Shown: positions 52,337-60,962 of the stretch, one piece after another
How the letters are laid out: the number at the start of each line of letters is the position of its first letter
Position numbering within the stretch: the first letter of the stretch is position 1
DNA from: Caulobacterales bacterium
GTDB lineage: Bacteria > Pseudomonadota > Alphaproteobacteria > Caulobacterales > Aquidulcibacteraceae
Assembly: GCA_017303355.1 (NCBI GenBank)
Contig: JAFLCU010000017.1
Location: 1 to 64,000, forward strand
Reading direction: 5' to 3'
DNA length: 64,000 bases
Position numbers and translations under genes: made by a program
Notes under the pieces: generated by a model
Databases searched by the model: none
What the model saw: the letters and a program-made list of their open reading frames with translations, nothing else
Told to the model about the DNA's origin: nothing

Positions 52337-53512
52337 TTAGGCGCGGACAATCAGGCCATAGGCGAGCAGCGTCGAGACGATGGCGTCCGGCTTGGCGGCC
52401 TTGATCTCGTCAAACGCGAAGGGCTGGCCATTCAAGGCGCGCTCCAGCGCGGGACGGTCGTCCGCCACGAAATCCAGGTCGCCGCCGGGGGCGATCAGCA
52501 CGATGCCGTCGCCATCCTCGGCGATGCGGAAGGGTGCGTGGCGCTTCAGCACAAATCGATCGTTCGCCGCGAGCGGCTTGCCCGCCTGGTTCACCGCGTT
52601 GCGGTTCTCGGCCGGGCGCGAGCGGATGAACGTATCCACCATCAGATCGAGCGCTGGATCGAGCTTTAGCTCGCGCGCCAAGAGCGCGCCGAGCTTTTGC
52701 AGTTCGGTGTTCGCGGCGGTGCGATCGAAGCTGCGTTGCGCGTAGCCCGCCGGCAGGCTGCGGCGCAGCTCCGGCGTGCGCAGCGCCACCTCGGACACCG
52801 CCTCCAGCATCAGATCCGCCCATGTGCGCGTGATGAGGCCGACCGTGACGTGCAGCGACGCGGCGTCACCCGCCGTCAGCGCGTCATGCATCAGCCCGCG
52901 CGGCACATACGCGCAATCGCCGGCCTTCAGTACGAATTCCTCGCGCAACGCGCCCGTTTCATATTTGCCCGGCTCGAAGCCTTCGCCACGGAACGGCGCT
53001 TCGATCGGCATGTCGTACAAGCGCCAGGCTTTCTCGCCCTCGACTTGGATCACGAGCACGTCGTGATTGTCGTAATGCGTGCGAAAGCCCTGCGCGCTCG
53101 GCGGCGTCAGGTACAAATTCGCCTGCACGTGCGATGAAAACAGGTTTTCCAGGCCACGGCACAAGCGCGCCAGTTTCGGATCGAATTGGTGCGCCTGATT
53201 GAGAATGATGGTCGCGCCGCCGCGATATCGATCGGCGACGATGCCGCGATCGATATAGCCGGACGAGTCCGCATAATCGTTGGGCATCTCCCGCGACGCA
53301 TCGGCGAGCGCGAGTTGGCCTTCCTTGAGGTCCGTGCTCGTGACGATGCGATCTACGTCATCGATGCTGATGAGGCCGTCAAAGCGCAGCGGCGTGTTGT
53401 GCTGAACGATCAGCGCTTCACGCTCGTAGGCTTTTGCGAAAAATTGTTCGATCCGCTCGGCCCCGATCAGGTAGCCGAGCGGATCGTCGAGCCAGGGCTC
53501 GCGAATAGGCAC
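52337..53512 (-). CDS. JmjC-type (RoxA/YcfD-like) ribosomal oxygenase homologue
   Basis: A 391-residue 2-oxoglutarate/Fe(II) oxygenase-like protein. The cupin core reads FRTHYDNHDVLVIQVEGEKAWRLYD, which supplies the HxD motif, and DCAYVPRGLMHDALTAGD supplies the distal His. As in YcfD, a helical dimer region and a winged-helix-like C-terminus follow. Related enzymes hydroxylate an arginine of ribosomal protein L16; that substrate here is inferred. The start is GTG 53,512, without a strong ribosome site; the Tat-repeat gene ends 17 bases upstream. Confidence 0.85.
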   Translation of the reverse strand: MPIREPWLDDPLGYLIGAERIEQFFAKAYEREALIVQHNTPLRFDGLISIDDVDRIVTSTDLKEGQLALADASREMPNDYADSSGYIDRGIVADRYRGGATIILNQAHQFDPKLARLCRGLENLFSSHVQANLYLTPPSAQGFRTHYDNHDVLVIQVEGEKAWRLYDMPIEAPFRGEGFEPGKYETGALREEFVLKAGDCAYVPRGLMHDALTAGDAASLHVTVGLITRTWADLMLEAVSEVALRTPELRRSLPAGYAQRSFDRTAANTELQKLGALLARELKLDPALDLMVDTFIRSRPAENRNAVNQAGKPLAANDRFVLKRHAPFRIAEDGDGIVLIAPGGDLDFVADDRPALERALNGQPFAFDEIKAAKPDAIVSTLLAYGLIVRA

Positions 53513-53529
53513 GTTTGTGTCTCTGCTTC

Positions 53530-53934
53530 TTAGCCGCGACGCCGGCCGCGGCCGTAATTGGCGCGGTCAGCATAGGAGCCGCTGTCGCCATCGGTCAGGC
53601 CCGACGGGCTGTTGCGCGTGGCGCCACGGCCGTTGCCGGCGCGGTCGGCGTTGCCGCCAGAGTCGCTGTCGGTCCAGCCCGTGCTGTTGCCGCCACCGCC
53701 GCCGCCACGGCCGTAGCCAGCGCGGTCGGAGCCGCCGCCGGTATCGCTATCGGTGAGGCCGGTGCGGCCGTAGCCGGCGCGATCGGCGTAGGAGCCGGTG
53801 TCGGAATCCGTGCGGCCCGTGTAATTCTGCGCGGCGGCGTCGCCCGTGACCGCTGCGGTTGCGCCAATCGCGGCGGCGGCGCCAACAACGCGCGTCATGA
53901 ACGAACGCCGGTTCAAACGCTTCTTTTCCGACAT
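53530..53934 (-). CDS. Tat-exported protein with four TDSD...DRAxYGRG repeats
   Basis: A 134-residue protein with a twin-arginine signal (NRRSFMTRVVGAAAAIG, cleaved near DAAAQ). The whole mature part is four copies of a 16-residue unit, consensus TDSDTGxxADRAGYGRG, joined by Gly/Ser/Asn spacers up to 10 residues long (GGGGGGNST). It is rich in Asp, Gly, Tyr and Arg, and the acidic pairs could bind metal. No matching family is known to me. ATG 53,934 follows GGGGAA. It sits on the opposite strand between ruvC and ruvA, 17 bases upstream of the oxygenase gene. Confidence 0.82.
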   Translation of the reverse strand: MSEKKRLNRRSFMTRVVGAAAAIGATAAVTGDAAAQNYTGRTDSDTGSYADRAGYGRTGLTDSDTGGGSDRAGYGRGGGGGGNSTGWTDSDSGGNADRAGNGRGATRNSPSGLTDGDSGSYADRANYGRGRRRG

Positions 53935-54106
53935 CACTTCCCCCGTCATCCGACTGACATCGCAGTTGCAACTCAGTCGCAAAAACCTTAGTCCTCGCGG
54001 GGGAATCGATAGCACGTTCGATATAGAGCCACACCCCCAGACGCTTGGGGGCTGTCGATTTTCGTGCGCGCGCGAATCCCGCCACCAGTGGGGGCGGAGA
54101 CTCCCC

Positions 54107-54712
54107 ATGATCGGATCGTTGAACGGCATCGTCGCGGCTATTTCGGAAGACACCGCCCTGATCGAGGTCGGCGGCGTCGGTTACGTCGTGCAGAGCGGCG
54201 CGCGTTTGCTTGCGCGCTTGAGCGTGGGCGCCCCGGCGCGGCTCTACATTGAAACACACGTCCGCGAAGACGCGATCAAGCTGTTCGGCTTTTCGAGTGA
54301 GGAGGAGCGTGCGTGGTTCGCGCATCTGCAAACCATCCCCGGCGTCGGCGCCAAGGTCGCGCTCGGTTTGCTCGATGCGATGCCGCCCGAGGTGCTCGCC
54401 GACGCGATCGCGCTGCAGGACAAGGCCGCGTTCGCGCGCGCCAACGGCGTTGGTCCCAAACTGGCCGCGCGCTTGGCGACGGAATTGAAGGCCGGGCCTA
54501 AGGGCTTCATCGCCATCAATAGCGGCGCGCGCGCGAATGGCGCGGCGCCCGCTGCAACCGGTGCGCGCGCGGAAGCCGTTTCCGCGCTCGTCAATCTCGG
54601 CATCGATCAATCGAGTGCGGCGCGCGCTGTCGCGAACGCGGCCAAGCAGTTCGCCGCCGATGCGCCCGCGCCGGAGCTCATTCGCGCCGCTTTGAAGGAG
54701 GTCAGCCGCTAA
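54107..54712 (+). CDS. ruvA: Holliday junction DNA helicase subunit RuvA
   Basis: RuvA of 201 residues, which binds the four-way junction and loads RuvB. The OB-fold N-terminus reads IGSLNGIVAAISEDTALIEVGGVGYVV; two helix-hairpin-helix motifs follow (HLQTIPGVGAKVALGLLD and FARANGVGPKLAARLATEL), then a flexible linker and the RuvB-binding domain (EAVSALVNLGIDQSSAARAV). ATG 54,107 follows GGAG. ruvC and ruvB are not adjacent. A hairpin CCCCCA-GACGCT-TGGGGG (54,034-54,051) lies upstream. Confidence 0.95.
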   Translation: MIGSLNGIVAAISEDTALIEVGGVGYVVQSGARLLARLSVGAPARLYIETHVREDAIKLFGFSSEEERAWFAHLQTIPGVGAKVALGLLDAMPPEVLADAIALQDKAAFARANGVGPKLAARLATELKAGPKGFIAINSGARANGAAPAATGARAEAVSALVNLGIDQSSAARAVANAAKQFAADAPAPELIRAALKEVSR

Positions 54713-54802
54713 ATGGGTCAGCTTAGCGCCAGCTAACTATATTGTAGCAAGGTTTCGCTAACATCTCCGCACGACCGTGCCGCCGCAATAAAAAGGCGGT
54801 TT

Positions 54803-56023
54803 ATGTCAGCACGCGCGGGTAGTAATTCGGATGCAAGTGAGATCGTCTTTGGTTTCGACGAATTGTTTTTTTCGCGCACAGATAGCAGCGGAATAATTCA
54901 ATTCGGCAACAGCGTATTCCAGCGCGTCAGCATCTACGAATGGGACGAGCTGCTTCAGAAGCCGCACAAGGTTATCCGCCACCCCGATACGCCGCGCGGC
55001 GCGTTCCGCCTGTTGTGGGACAGCATCAAGGCGGGCGCGCCGTTCGGCGCCTATGTGAAAAATCGCGCCAAGGACGGACGCTTCTACTGGGTGTTCGCGA
55101 TCGTGACGCCGGTGGAGGGCGGCTATCTTTCGGTGCGCCTGCGCCCTAGCAGCGATCTGCTGGCGGTGCTGAAAACGGAATATTCCGCGCTCGCCGAGCG
55201 TGAGCGCCGCGAAAACTTGGCCCCGGTCGATAGCGCCGCGTTGCTGCTTGACCGGCTGCACGCGCTCGGCTTTCGCGATTATCAATCTTTCATGGCGACG
55301 GCGCTTGGGCGCGAATTGTCGGCGCTCGACGCGCATTTGGGGCGGCCGCGCTACAAGCCGATCGAGTTTTTTCAGCGCCTGCAGGAAGCCGCGCAAACCT
55401 TGCTGATCCAGGCCGAAATCATCGCCGACGCGCACATCAACAATGAAAACGTTCCGCTGAACTTCCGCGTGCTCGCCGCCCAATTGGGCCAGGAAGGCGC
55501 CGCCATCGGCGTTATCTCCGCCAATTACGCGCTGCTGACGGCCGAGATCCAAACAATTCTTGAGAGCTTCACCACCGCCGCGAAGGATGTGTTTCAGACC
55601 ATCAACGAAGGTTATTTCCTGGCTTGCACGGCGCGGGTGCAGCAAGAGGTGCTGGTGCTGTTTCAGGCCGAGAGCGCGGGCGCCGGCGCCGCGCACGAGA
55701 CATCTTTGCTCAGCCATCAACGTGCGCTCTACACCGCGAAAGCGGAAGCGGGCCTGCGCGATATTACGCGTAAGGCCAAGCACTTCCGGCAAGCCTGCTT
55801 GGACATGGAGCGCCTCACCGCCGCGCTCGAGGTGACGCGCGTGATGGGCAAGGTCGAGTGCGCGCGCCACCGCGTCGCGCAGGATCGCATGGATGAATTG
55901 CTTGCGCGTCTGCAGGATTTTCAGAACACCACGGCTGCCGCGCTGCGCAAGCTCGACGAGATCAATCAGCACATCGCCAGCGAAGCCTCCGAATTGCTGG
56001 CGCAAGCCAAGGATGCGGCCTGA
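54803..56023 (+). CDS. Aer-like PAS protein with long helical C-terminus
   Basis: A 406-residue soluble protein. Residues about 18-125 are a PAS domain of the Aer/FAD type (FGNSVFQRVSIYEWDELLQKPHKVIRHPDTPRGAFRLLW, then KNRAKDGRFYWVFAIVTPVEGGY). The rest is helical and coiled-coil-like, with no HAMP or membrane helix and no recognisable methyl-accepting signalling tip. It therefore looks like a redox or energy sensor coupled to an unknown output. The gap before it holds a hairpin (GCCGCC ... GGCGGT) whose end touches the AGGCGG ribosome site. It is not obviously co-transcribed with ruvA, 90 bases upstream. Confidence 0.83.
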   Translation: MSARAGSNSDASEIVFGFDELFFSRTDSSGIIQFGNSVFQRVSIYEWDELLQKPHKVIRHPDTPRGAFRLLWDSIKAGAPFGAYVKNRAKDGRFYWVFAIVTPVEGGYLSVRLRPSSDLLAVLKTEYSALAERERRENLAPVDSAALLLDRLHALGFRDYQSFMATALGRELSALDAHLGRPRYKPIEFFQRLQEAAQTLLIQAEIIADAHINNENVPLNFRVLAAQLGQEGAAIGVISANYALLTAEIQTILESFTTAAKDVFQTINEGYFLACTARVQQEVLVLFQAESAGAGAAHETSLLSHQRALYTAKAEAGLRDITRKAKHFRQACLDMERLTAALEVTRVMGKVECARHRVAQDRMDELLARLQDFQNTTAAALRKLDEINQHIASEASELLAQAKDAA

Positions 56024-56097
56024 TCAGCGCGCGGTCCGCGCCCGAACGGATCGCGTGTGGCGCCTGGGGACGCCAGATGCTCGTCCGCGACAAGCGT

Positions 56098-56126
56098 GTG
56101 ACAGCCAGTAATTGGCCGCATAATAT
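56098..56126 (+). promoter_or_regulatory. Candidate sigma-70-type promoter for the M48 lipoprotein operon
   Basis: GTGACA, a 17-base spacer, then TAATAT (56,121-56,126), 62 bases before the first lipoprotein ATG. Spacing and -10 match the consensus well; not tested. The remaining 56,024-56,188 gap is otherwise unremarkable. Confidence 0.4.
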
Positions 56127-56188
56127 TAGGCCTTGCGCGGTTCCCGCTACGGCATTAACGAATCCAGTCGGGAAACCGGGGGAAATCG

Positions 56189-56917
56189 ATGAAGCCGATC
56201 AAATTGGCCGTGCTTGCGTTTGCGGCGGCGGGCCTTTCCGCGTGTGTGACGGCGACGCCGCCGATTGGTTCAAATTTCCGCGCGCCCACCGAGTCCGCGT
56301 CGATCCTCATCATGGAGCCGGATGTCGAGGTGATGTTCATCACCACGGGCGGCTCTGAATTGCGCGCCGATTGGTCGGAGACGGCGGAAGCCAATCTGAT
56401 GCAGGCGCTGCAAGCCGAATTGGCCGAGTCCGGCGAACGCGTCACCACGTATGACGCCGGCCTGCACGCCGCTACGCCAGAGGCCGAGCAAGCGCTGCTG
56501 CTGAACGAAGCCGTCACAGATGCGCTCGCCGCCCACGTCGTGTTCATGGATATTTCGACGTTCGCCGGTCCGCTGCCGCACGTCACGGCGGAAAACCGCG
56601 AAACCTATACGCTGGGCGAAAGCGTCCGCGCGTTGGCGCCGGGCGTTGAAGCCGACTACGCGCTGTTCGTGACCTCGCGTTCGCAGATCGAAAGCGGCGG
56701 CTTGTTCATGGTGAAGGTGCTGATCGGCGCCGCCACAGGCTATGTGCCCGCCAGTGCGAATTTCCGCGGCACCTATGTATCGCTCGTCGATCTGCGCACC
56801 GGCGAAGTGGTGTGGCTGCGCGGCTGGAACATGGGCGATCCGCGCAATCCAGCGGAAGCCGCCTCGATCATGGATCAGATCTTCCGCAATAGCCCGCTCG
56901 CGCCGCCGGCCTCCTGA
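56189..56917 (+). CDS. Lipoprotein of unknown function, first gene of the M48 operon
   Basis: A 242-residue lipoprotein (lipobox LSAC at about residue 19). The mature part is a mixed alpha/beta domain with ANLMQALQAELAESGERVTTY and a C-terminal TYVSLVDLRTGEVVWLRGW, a pattern like the periplasmic domains that bind peptidoglycan or other lipoproteins, but no family is certain. It is followed 2 bases later by the M48 gene, so the two are co-transcribed. A good promoter candidate precedes it. Confidence 0.75.
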   Translation: MKPIKLAVLAFAAAGLSACVTATPPIGSNFRAPTESASILIMEPDVEVMFITTGGSELRADWSETAEANLMQALQAELAESGERVTTYDAGLHAATPEAEQALLLNEAVTDALAAHVVFMDISTFAGPLPHVTAENRETYTLGESVRALAPGVEADYALFVTSRSQIESGGLFMVKVLIGAATGYVPASANFRGTYVSLVDLRTGEVVWLRGWNMGDPRNPAEAASIMDQIFRNSPLAPPAS

Positions 56918-56919
56918 TC

Positions 56920-58101
56920 ATGCTTCGGCGCATCACCAGCCTGCTGGTATCGACGTGCTTGACGCTGAGCGCCTGCGCCACGCCAGATCATGGCGTGCGC
57001 GAGGCCGGCCAAGCGCCGGTCGACCTGGGCTCGGCGGAAGCAAGCCTGCGCTATCAGTACGACGAGATGGAGGTGCGGGTGCGCCGCTCGGGCATGCGCA
57101 ACGACGATCCGGCGCTGAACGAATATGTGCGCAATCTGGGCTGCTCAATCTCGGCCGAGTTCTGCCCGGAACTGCGCTTCTACATCATCGAAACGTCCGA
57201 GTTTAACGCCGCGATGGCGCCAAACGGCATGATGCTCATCAATACGGGTCTCCTGCTGCGCGCGGAAACGGAAGCGGAGCTCGCCTTCGTCGTCGCGCAC
57301 GAGTTCGGCCATTATTTCGAAAACCACATGACGGAGCGCTTGGCCGCCTCGCAAAGCGCCACGCGCGGCTCGCTGATCTCGGCGGGGCTGGCCTTCACCG
57401 GCGTCGGCGCGCTGCTGGCGCTCGGCTACATGGCGGGCGCGGCCGCCAACGTGATGTCGTTCTCGCGCGATCAGGAGCGCGAGGCGGACATGTTCGCCGC
57501 CAATTACGCCAATACCAATGGCTACAATTCCGCCGCTGGTGTGCGCGCCTGGGAAAATCTCCGCGACGAGATCGCGGCGTCCAGCAATGAGCGCACGCGC
57601 CGCCGCCTCACGCGCGAATCCGCGTTCGCCACGCACCCGCTGACGGAAGAACGCATCACCTATCTGCGTGAAACCGCGCGCGCCGAAGCCGGCGCGGGCG
57701 AGGATCGCGCCGCCTATCGCGCCATCATTCGCCCGCATCTGCGCCGCTGGCTCGAAATGGAAAACGCTTCGCGCGATCCGGGTTCGACGCTGGTGCTGCT
57801 CGATCGTTTGGCCGGGCAGGGCACGGATATTGGAATTATCGAATATGCGCGCGGCGAGGTTTATCGCGTGCGCAACGCCGAGGGCGATGTCGCACTCGCG
57901 CTCGCCAGCTACACGCTGGCCACGCAACAAGCCGACGCGCCAGCCGAAGCGTGGCGCCAGATCGGCGTGCTGCAGCGCCGCCAGGGCGACAATGCGGCGG
58001 CCATCGCCGCGTACGAGCACTATCTCGCACTGGCGCCCAACGCGCCGGATTTGCAATTGATCAACAGCCAGCTTGGGGCTTTGAGGGGGGACGGGACATG
58101 A
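56920..58101 (+). CDS. M48-family metalloprotease, lipoprotein
   Basis: A 393-residue periplasmic protease of the BepA/YggG type. Lipobox LSAC; zinc motif HEFGHYFENH (HEXXH) and the third ligand in the READMFAANY helix. The C-terminal part, from about residue 260, holds TPR-like helices (EVYRVRNAEGDVALALASYTLATQ) used by BepA for substrate handling. It probably degrades or matures outer-membrane proteins. Middle gene of a three-lipoprotein operon; it overlaps the third gene by ATGA. Confidence 0.92.
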   Translation: MLRRITSLLVSTCLTLSACATPDHGVREAGQAPVDLGSAEASLRYQYDEMEVRVRRSGMRNDDPALNEYVRNLGCSISAEFCPELRFYIIETSEFNAAMAPNGMMLINTGLLLRAETEAELAFVVAHEFGHYFENHMTERLAASQSATRGSLISAGLAFTGVGALLALGYMAGAAANVMSFSRDQEREADMFAANYANTNGYNSAAGVRAWENLRDEIAASSNERTRRRLTRESAFATHPLTEERITYLRETARAEAGAGEDRAAYRAIIRPHLRRWLEMENASRDPGSTLVLLDRLAGQGTDIGIIEYARGEVYRVRNAEGDVALALASYTLATQQADAPAEAWRQIGVLQRRQGDNAAAIAAYEHYLALAPNAPDLQLINSQLGALRGDGT

Positions 58102-58667
58102 AACGCTTCGCGGCTTTGGTAGCGATCGCGGCGCTGACGGCCTGCGTGCCGACGATGACGGCCGCGCCCGCTGGCGCGTTCGACAGCGGCTCTGGCCTTG
58201 CAGTCAATCTGCAGCGCGATTGGACGCACATCCCGCCGAACCTGAACTTCGCCACCACCGGCTCGGTGCTGACGCGCCAGGGCTTGTCGCTGCAGCGCGT
58301 CGATATTCTCACGCTGGAGCCCGGCGATTCCATCATCCGCGTCACGCGCGATGAAGACGCGCCCGAATATCGCGCCGGCATGTCGGAGACCGAACTGGTC
58401 GAACTCGTCACCGCGAGCCTCACGCGCTTGGGCTATACCGACATCACCGCAGACAATATCCGCGCTCACCAGCTCGCGGGCGCGCCGGGCGTGCGTTTCA
58501 ATATCGGCGGCAAATATTCCAGCGGCTTGAACCTGCGCGGCGATGCGGCGCTCGCCGAAAGCAACGGCAAGCTGAACGTCATCATCTTCGTCGCCCCGGC
58601 CTCGCACTATTACGAAGCCAGCGCCGCCGAGGTCGACGCCCTGATCCAGTCCGCCCACGCGAGCTGA
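58098..58667 (+). CDS. Lipoprotein of unknown function, third gene of the M48 operon
   Basis: A 189-residue lipoprotein (lipobox LTAC). The mature domain is mixed alpha/beta, with conserved-looking ILTLEPGDSIIRVTRDED and LAGAPGVRFNIGGKYSSGLNLRG segments; no family recognised. It starts inside the M48 stop codon, so it is translated with the protease and may be a partner or inhibitor; that is inference from coupling. Confidence 0.75.
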   Translation: MKRFAALVAIAALTACVPTMTAAPAGAFDSGSGLAVNLQRDWTHIPPNLNFATTGSVLTRQGLSLQRVDILTLEPGDSIIRVTRDEDAPEYRAGMSETELVELVTASLTRLGYTDITADNIRAHQLAGAPGVRFNIGGKYSSGLNLRGDAALAESNGKLNVIIFVAPASHYYEASAAEVDALIQSAHAS

Positions 58668-58735
58668 TTTTTTCAGCGCCCATGTAAGGATGCCGCTCCC
58701 GCCGCCGTCTAAGGTTGCGGTTCGGGAGCGTGCAT

Positions 58736-59218
58736 TTGGGCGACGAGCGATTTCAGGCATGGATGCGTGCGCATGTCGGCGTATTGCGCCGCATTGCCCG
58801 CGCTTTTGCCACGAGCGCCGATCAGCATGATCTGCTGCAGGAACTGATGCTCGCGGTCTGGCGTGCGCAGCCCAGCTTTCGCGGCGAAAGCGCGCCCGCC
58901 ACCTTCATCTTCCGCGTCGCCCACAATCGCGCGCTCACCTGGCGGCGCGGCGAAGCCCGCAGACGCTTGCGCCGGAGCGAATATGAGCGTCTCGCCGTCG
59001 AGGAAGGCGCGGGCGAAGACCCGCTGCTCGCGCGCCTCTACGCCGCCATCCGTCAACTCGAACCGCTCGACCGTTCGCTCGTGCTGCTTTCGCTCGAAGG
59101 GCAGAGCTATGCCGAGATCGCGGGCCTGCATGGCCTCAGCGAAACCAATGTCGGCGCGCGTCTCACGCGCGCGCGCAAGAAACTCACCGAACTCACGGAG
59201 CAAGACGATGAATTATGA
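58736..59218 (+). CDS. ECF-type RNA polymerase sigma factor
   Basis: A 160-residue group IV sigma factor. Region 2 is DQHDLLQELMLAVWRAQPSF...ATFIFRVAHNRALTWRR and region 4 the helix-turn-helix LLSLEGQSYAEIAGLHGLSETNVGARLTRARKKL. There is no N-terminal extension or region 1.1. TTG 58,736 is chosen because GGGAG (58,724-58,728) gives 7-base spacing; GTG 58,730 is too close. It overlaps the next gene by 11 bases, which should encode its regulator. Confidence 0.92.
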   Translation: MGDERFQAWMRAHVGVLRRIARAFATSADQHDLLQELMLAVWRAQPSFRGESAPATFIFRVAHNRALTWRRGEARRRLRRSEYERLAVEEGAGEDPLLARLYAAIRQLEPLDRSLVLLSLEGQSYAEIAGLHGLSETNVGARLTRARKKLTELTEQDDEL

Positions 59219-59810
59219 AGCGTTGCAAAGCGCGTGGCGCGCGCACGCCAACAATCCAAGTGCCGCCGCCAGCGCCTATCTCATCAACGAAGCGCAAGCA
59301 GAACTTGCGCGCCGGCGCGTGCATCTGCGCGGCTTGCTCGTGTTCGTTGGCGTGATGCTCACCATCCCGCTTGCGCTGATGGGGCTCGATATCGCCACTG
59401 GCCAGGCCGACGCGATTGATCTCGGCCGTGAGTGGGGGCTCATTCCGTTTGCGCTGATCCCGTTCGCCGCACTCATCCTCATCGCCCGCCGCGCCGCCCC
59501 GCCTGCGCCCGCGCCGCAAGGTGCGTTGCTCGATACCTTCCGCGCGCTCCGCGCCGACAACGCCGCCGCGCGTCTGCGCATCCTCATCATTGGCGCCAGC
59601 ATGCTCGTGTTCGCGCCGCTTCTGTTCGTACTGCTGGGTCAGCTTGTCGCCGTAGGCAAGATGGCGCCGTACGAAATGGGAAGCGCGGCGTTCGTGCTTG
59701 GCGGCGCGCTTGCGCTCAGCGCGCTGTGGATGGGCGTGAAATACGCTACACAGCTCGCGCCCGAGCGCCGCCACCTCGACGCCCTGATTGCGCAATACGA
59801 AGCGGCGTAA
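59208..59810 (+). CDS. Membrane protein coupled to the ECF sigma (anti-sigma candidate)
   Basis: A 200-residue protein with a short cytoplasmic N-terminus ([31 protein letters not shown]) and four membrane helices. Overlap with the sigma gene by 11 bases argues for an anti-sigma factor, with the N-terminal helices as sigma-binding part. No zinc motif (HXXXCXXC) is present, so it is not a ZAS-type anti-sigma. A member of an uncharacterised membrane anti-sigma-like group is the likeliest reading. Confidence 0.75.
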   Translation: MNYEALQSAWRAHANNPSAAASAYLINEAQAELARRRVHLRGLLVFVGVMLTIPLALMGLDIATGQADAIDLGREWGLIPFALIPFAALILIARRAAPPAPAPQGALLDTFRALRADNAAARLRILIIGASMLVFAPLLFVLLGQLVAVGKMAPYEMGSAAFVLGGALALSALWMGVKYATQLAPERRHLDALIAQYEAA

Positions 59811-59883
59811 GGGTTGTTGCGTGCGCGAAGCGTTCCGCGCGGCCCGGAACAATCCGGAAACCCGAATCGCGCTAGGACAGGGC

Positions 59884-60912
59884 ATGGCCGAAGCAGAACG
59901 CCTCGTTACAGCAGATCGCATGCCTGGTGAGGGCACGGACCGTGCGCTTCGCCCGACGGGTTTTGACGAATTCGTCGGCCAGCCCACGGCAAAGGCCAAT
60001 CTCAAAGTGTTCGTCGAAGCCGCGCGCGCGCGCGGCGAGGCGATGGATCACACCTTGCTGTTCGGCCCCCCGGGCCTCGGCAAAACGACGCTCTCACAAA
60101 TCGTCGCGCGTGAATTGGGCGTCGGCTTTCGTGCGACGTCCGGCCCGGTGATCGCGCGCGCCGGCGATCTCGCCGCGCTGCTCACCAATCTCGAACCGCG
60201 CGACGTGCTCTTCATCGATGAAATTCACCGCCTCGCGCCGGCGGTGGAAGAAATCCTCTATCCGGCGATGGAGGATTATCACCTCGACATCATCATCGGC
60301 GAAGGCCCATCGGCGCGCAGCGTGCGCATTGATCTGGCGCCCTTCACGCTGGTGGGCGCCACCACGCGCGCAGGCTTGCTCAGCACGCCGCTGCGCGATC
60401 GCTTCGGCATCCCATTGCGGCTTGAGTTTTACAGCGCCGACGATTTGCTCGGTATCGTCACGCGCGGCTCGGGCAAGCTCAATATGCCGATCACGCCCGA
60501 AGGCGCGATGGAGATCGCCAAGCGCGCCCGTGGTACGCCGCGCGTCGCCATTCGCTTGCTACGTCGCGTGCGCGACTTCGCCGGCGAAAACGCGATCGAC
60601 GCGAAGGTGGCCGATGCCGCGCTGAAGCGGCTCGATGTCGATAGCGACGGGCTCGACATGCTCGACCGCCGCTATCTGCACGCGCTCGTCGAAACCTATG
60701 GCGGCGGGCCTGTCGGTGTTGAAACACTGGCTGCGGCCTTGGCCGAAGCGCGCGACGCCATCGAAGACGTGATCGAGCCCTATCTGATGCAGCAAGGCTT
60801 CGTCATGCGCACCCCCCGCGGCCGCGTCGCCGCGCCGAAAGCGTATGAGCGCTTGGGCAAAAAAGCGCCGCCGATCCAACCGAGCACGGGAGCGTTGTTC
60901 GGGGAGGAATGA
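59884..60912 (+). CDS. ruvB: Holliday junction branch-migration ATPase RuvB
   Basis: RuvB of 342 residues, the hexameric motor that drives branch migration with RuvA. N-terminal [13 protein letters not shown]; Walker [11 protein letters not shown]; Walker [10 protein letters not shown]; sensor 1 [11 protein letters not shown]; the arginine region [16 protein letters not shown]; winged-helix C-terminus ending [25 protein letters not shown] 59,884 gives a normal N-terminus. It is 5.2 kb from ruvA, after the PAS, M48 and sigma genes; probably transcribed on its own or from the sigma operon, 73 bases upstream. Confidence 0.96.
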   Translation: MAEAERLVTADRMPGEGTDRALRPTGFDEFVGQPTAKANLKVFVEAARARGEAMDHTLLFGPPGLGKTTLSQIVARELGVGFRATSGPVIARAGDLAALLTNLEPRDVLFIDEIHRLAPAVEEILYPAMEDYHLDIIIGEGPSARSVRIDLAPFTLVGATTRAGLLSTPLRDRFGIPLRLEFYSADDLLGIVTRGSGKLNMPITPEGAMEIAKRARGTPRVAIRLLRRVRDFAGENAIDAKVADAALKRLDVDSDGLDMLDRRYLHALVETYGGGPVGVETLAAALAEARDAIEDVIEPYLMQQGFVMRTPRGRVAAPKAYERLGKKAPPIQPSTGALFGEE

Positions 60913-60962
60913 TGGCCAGCGGTCTCCCTGGCGTATGATTGGGGGCGTGCTATATTCCCACC

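Noticed and set aside
53935..54106. LexA box (GTTC-N7-GTTC) before ruvA
   Set aside because: No copy with correct spacing was found there, so SOS control cannot be claimed.
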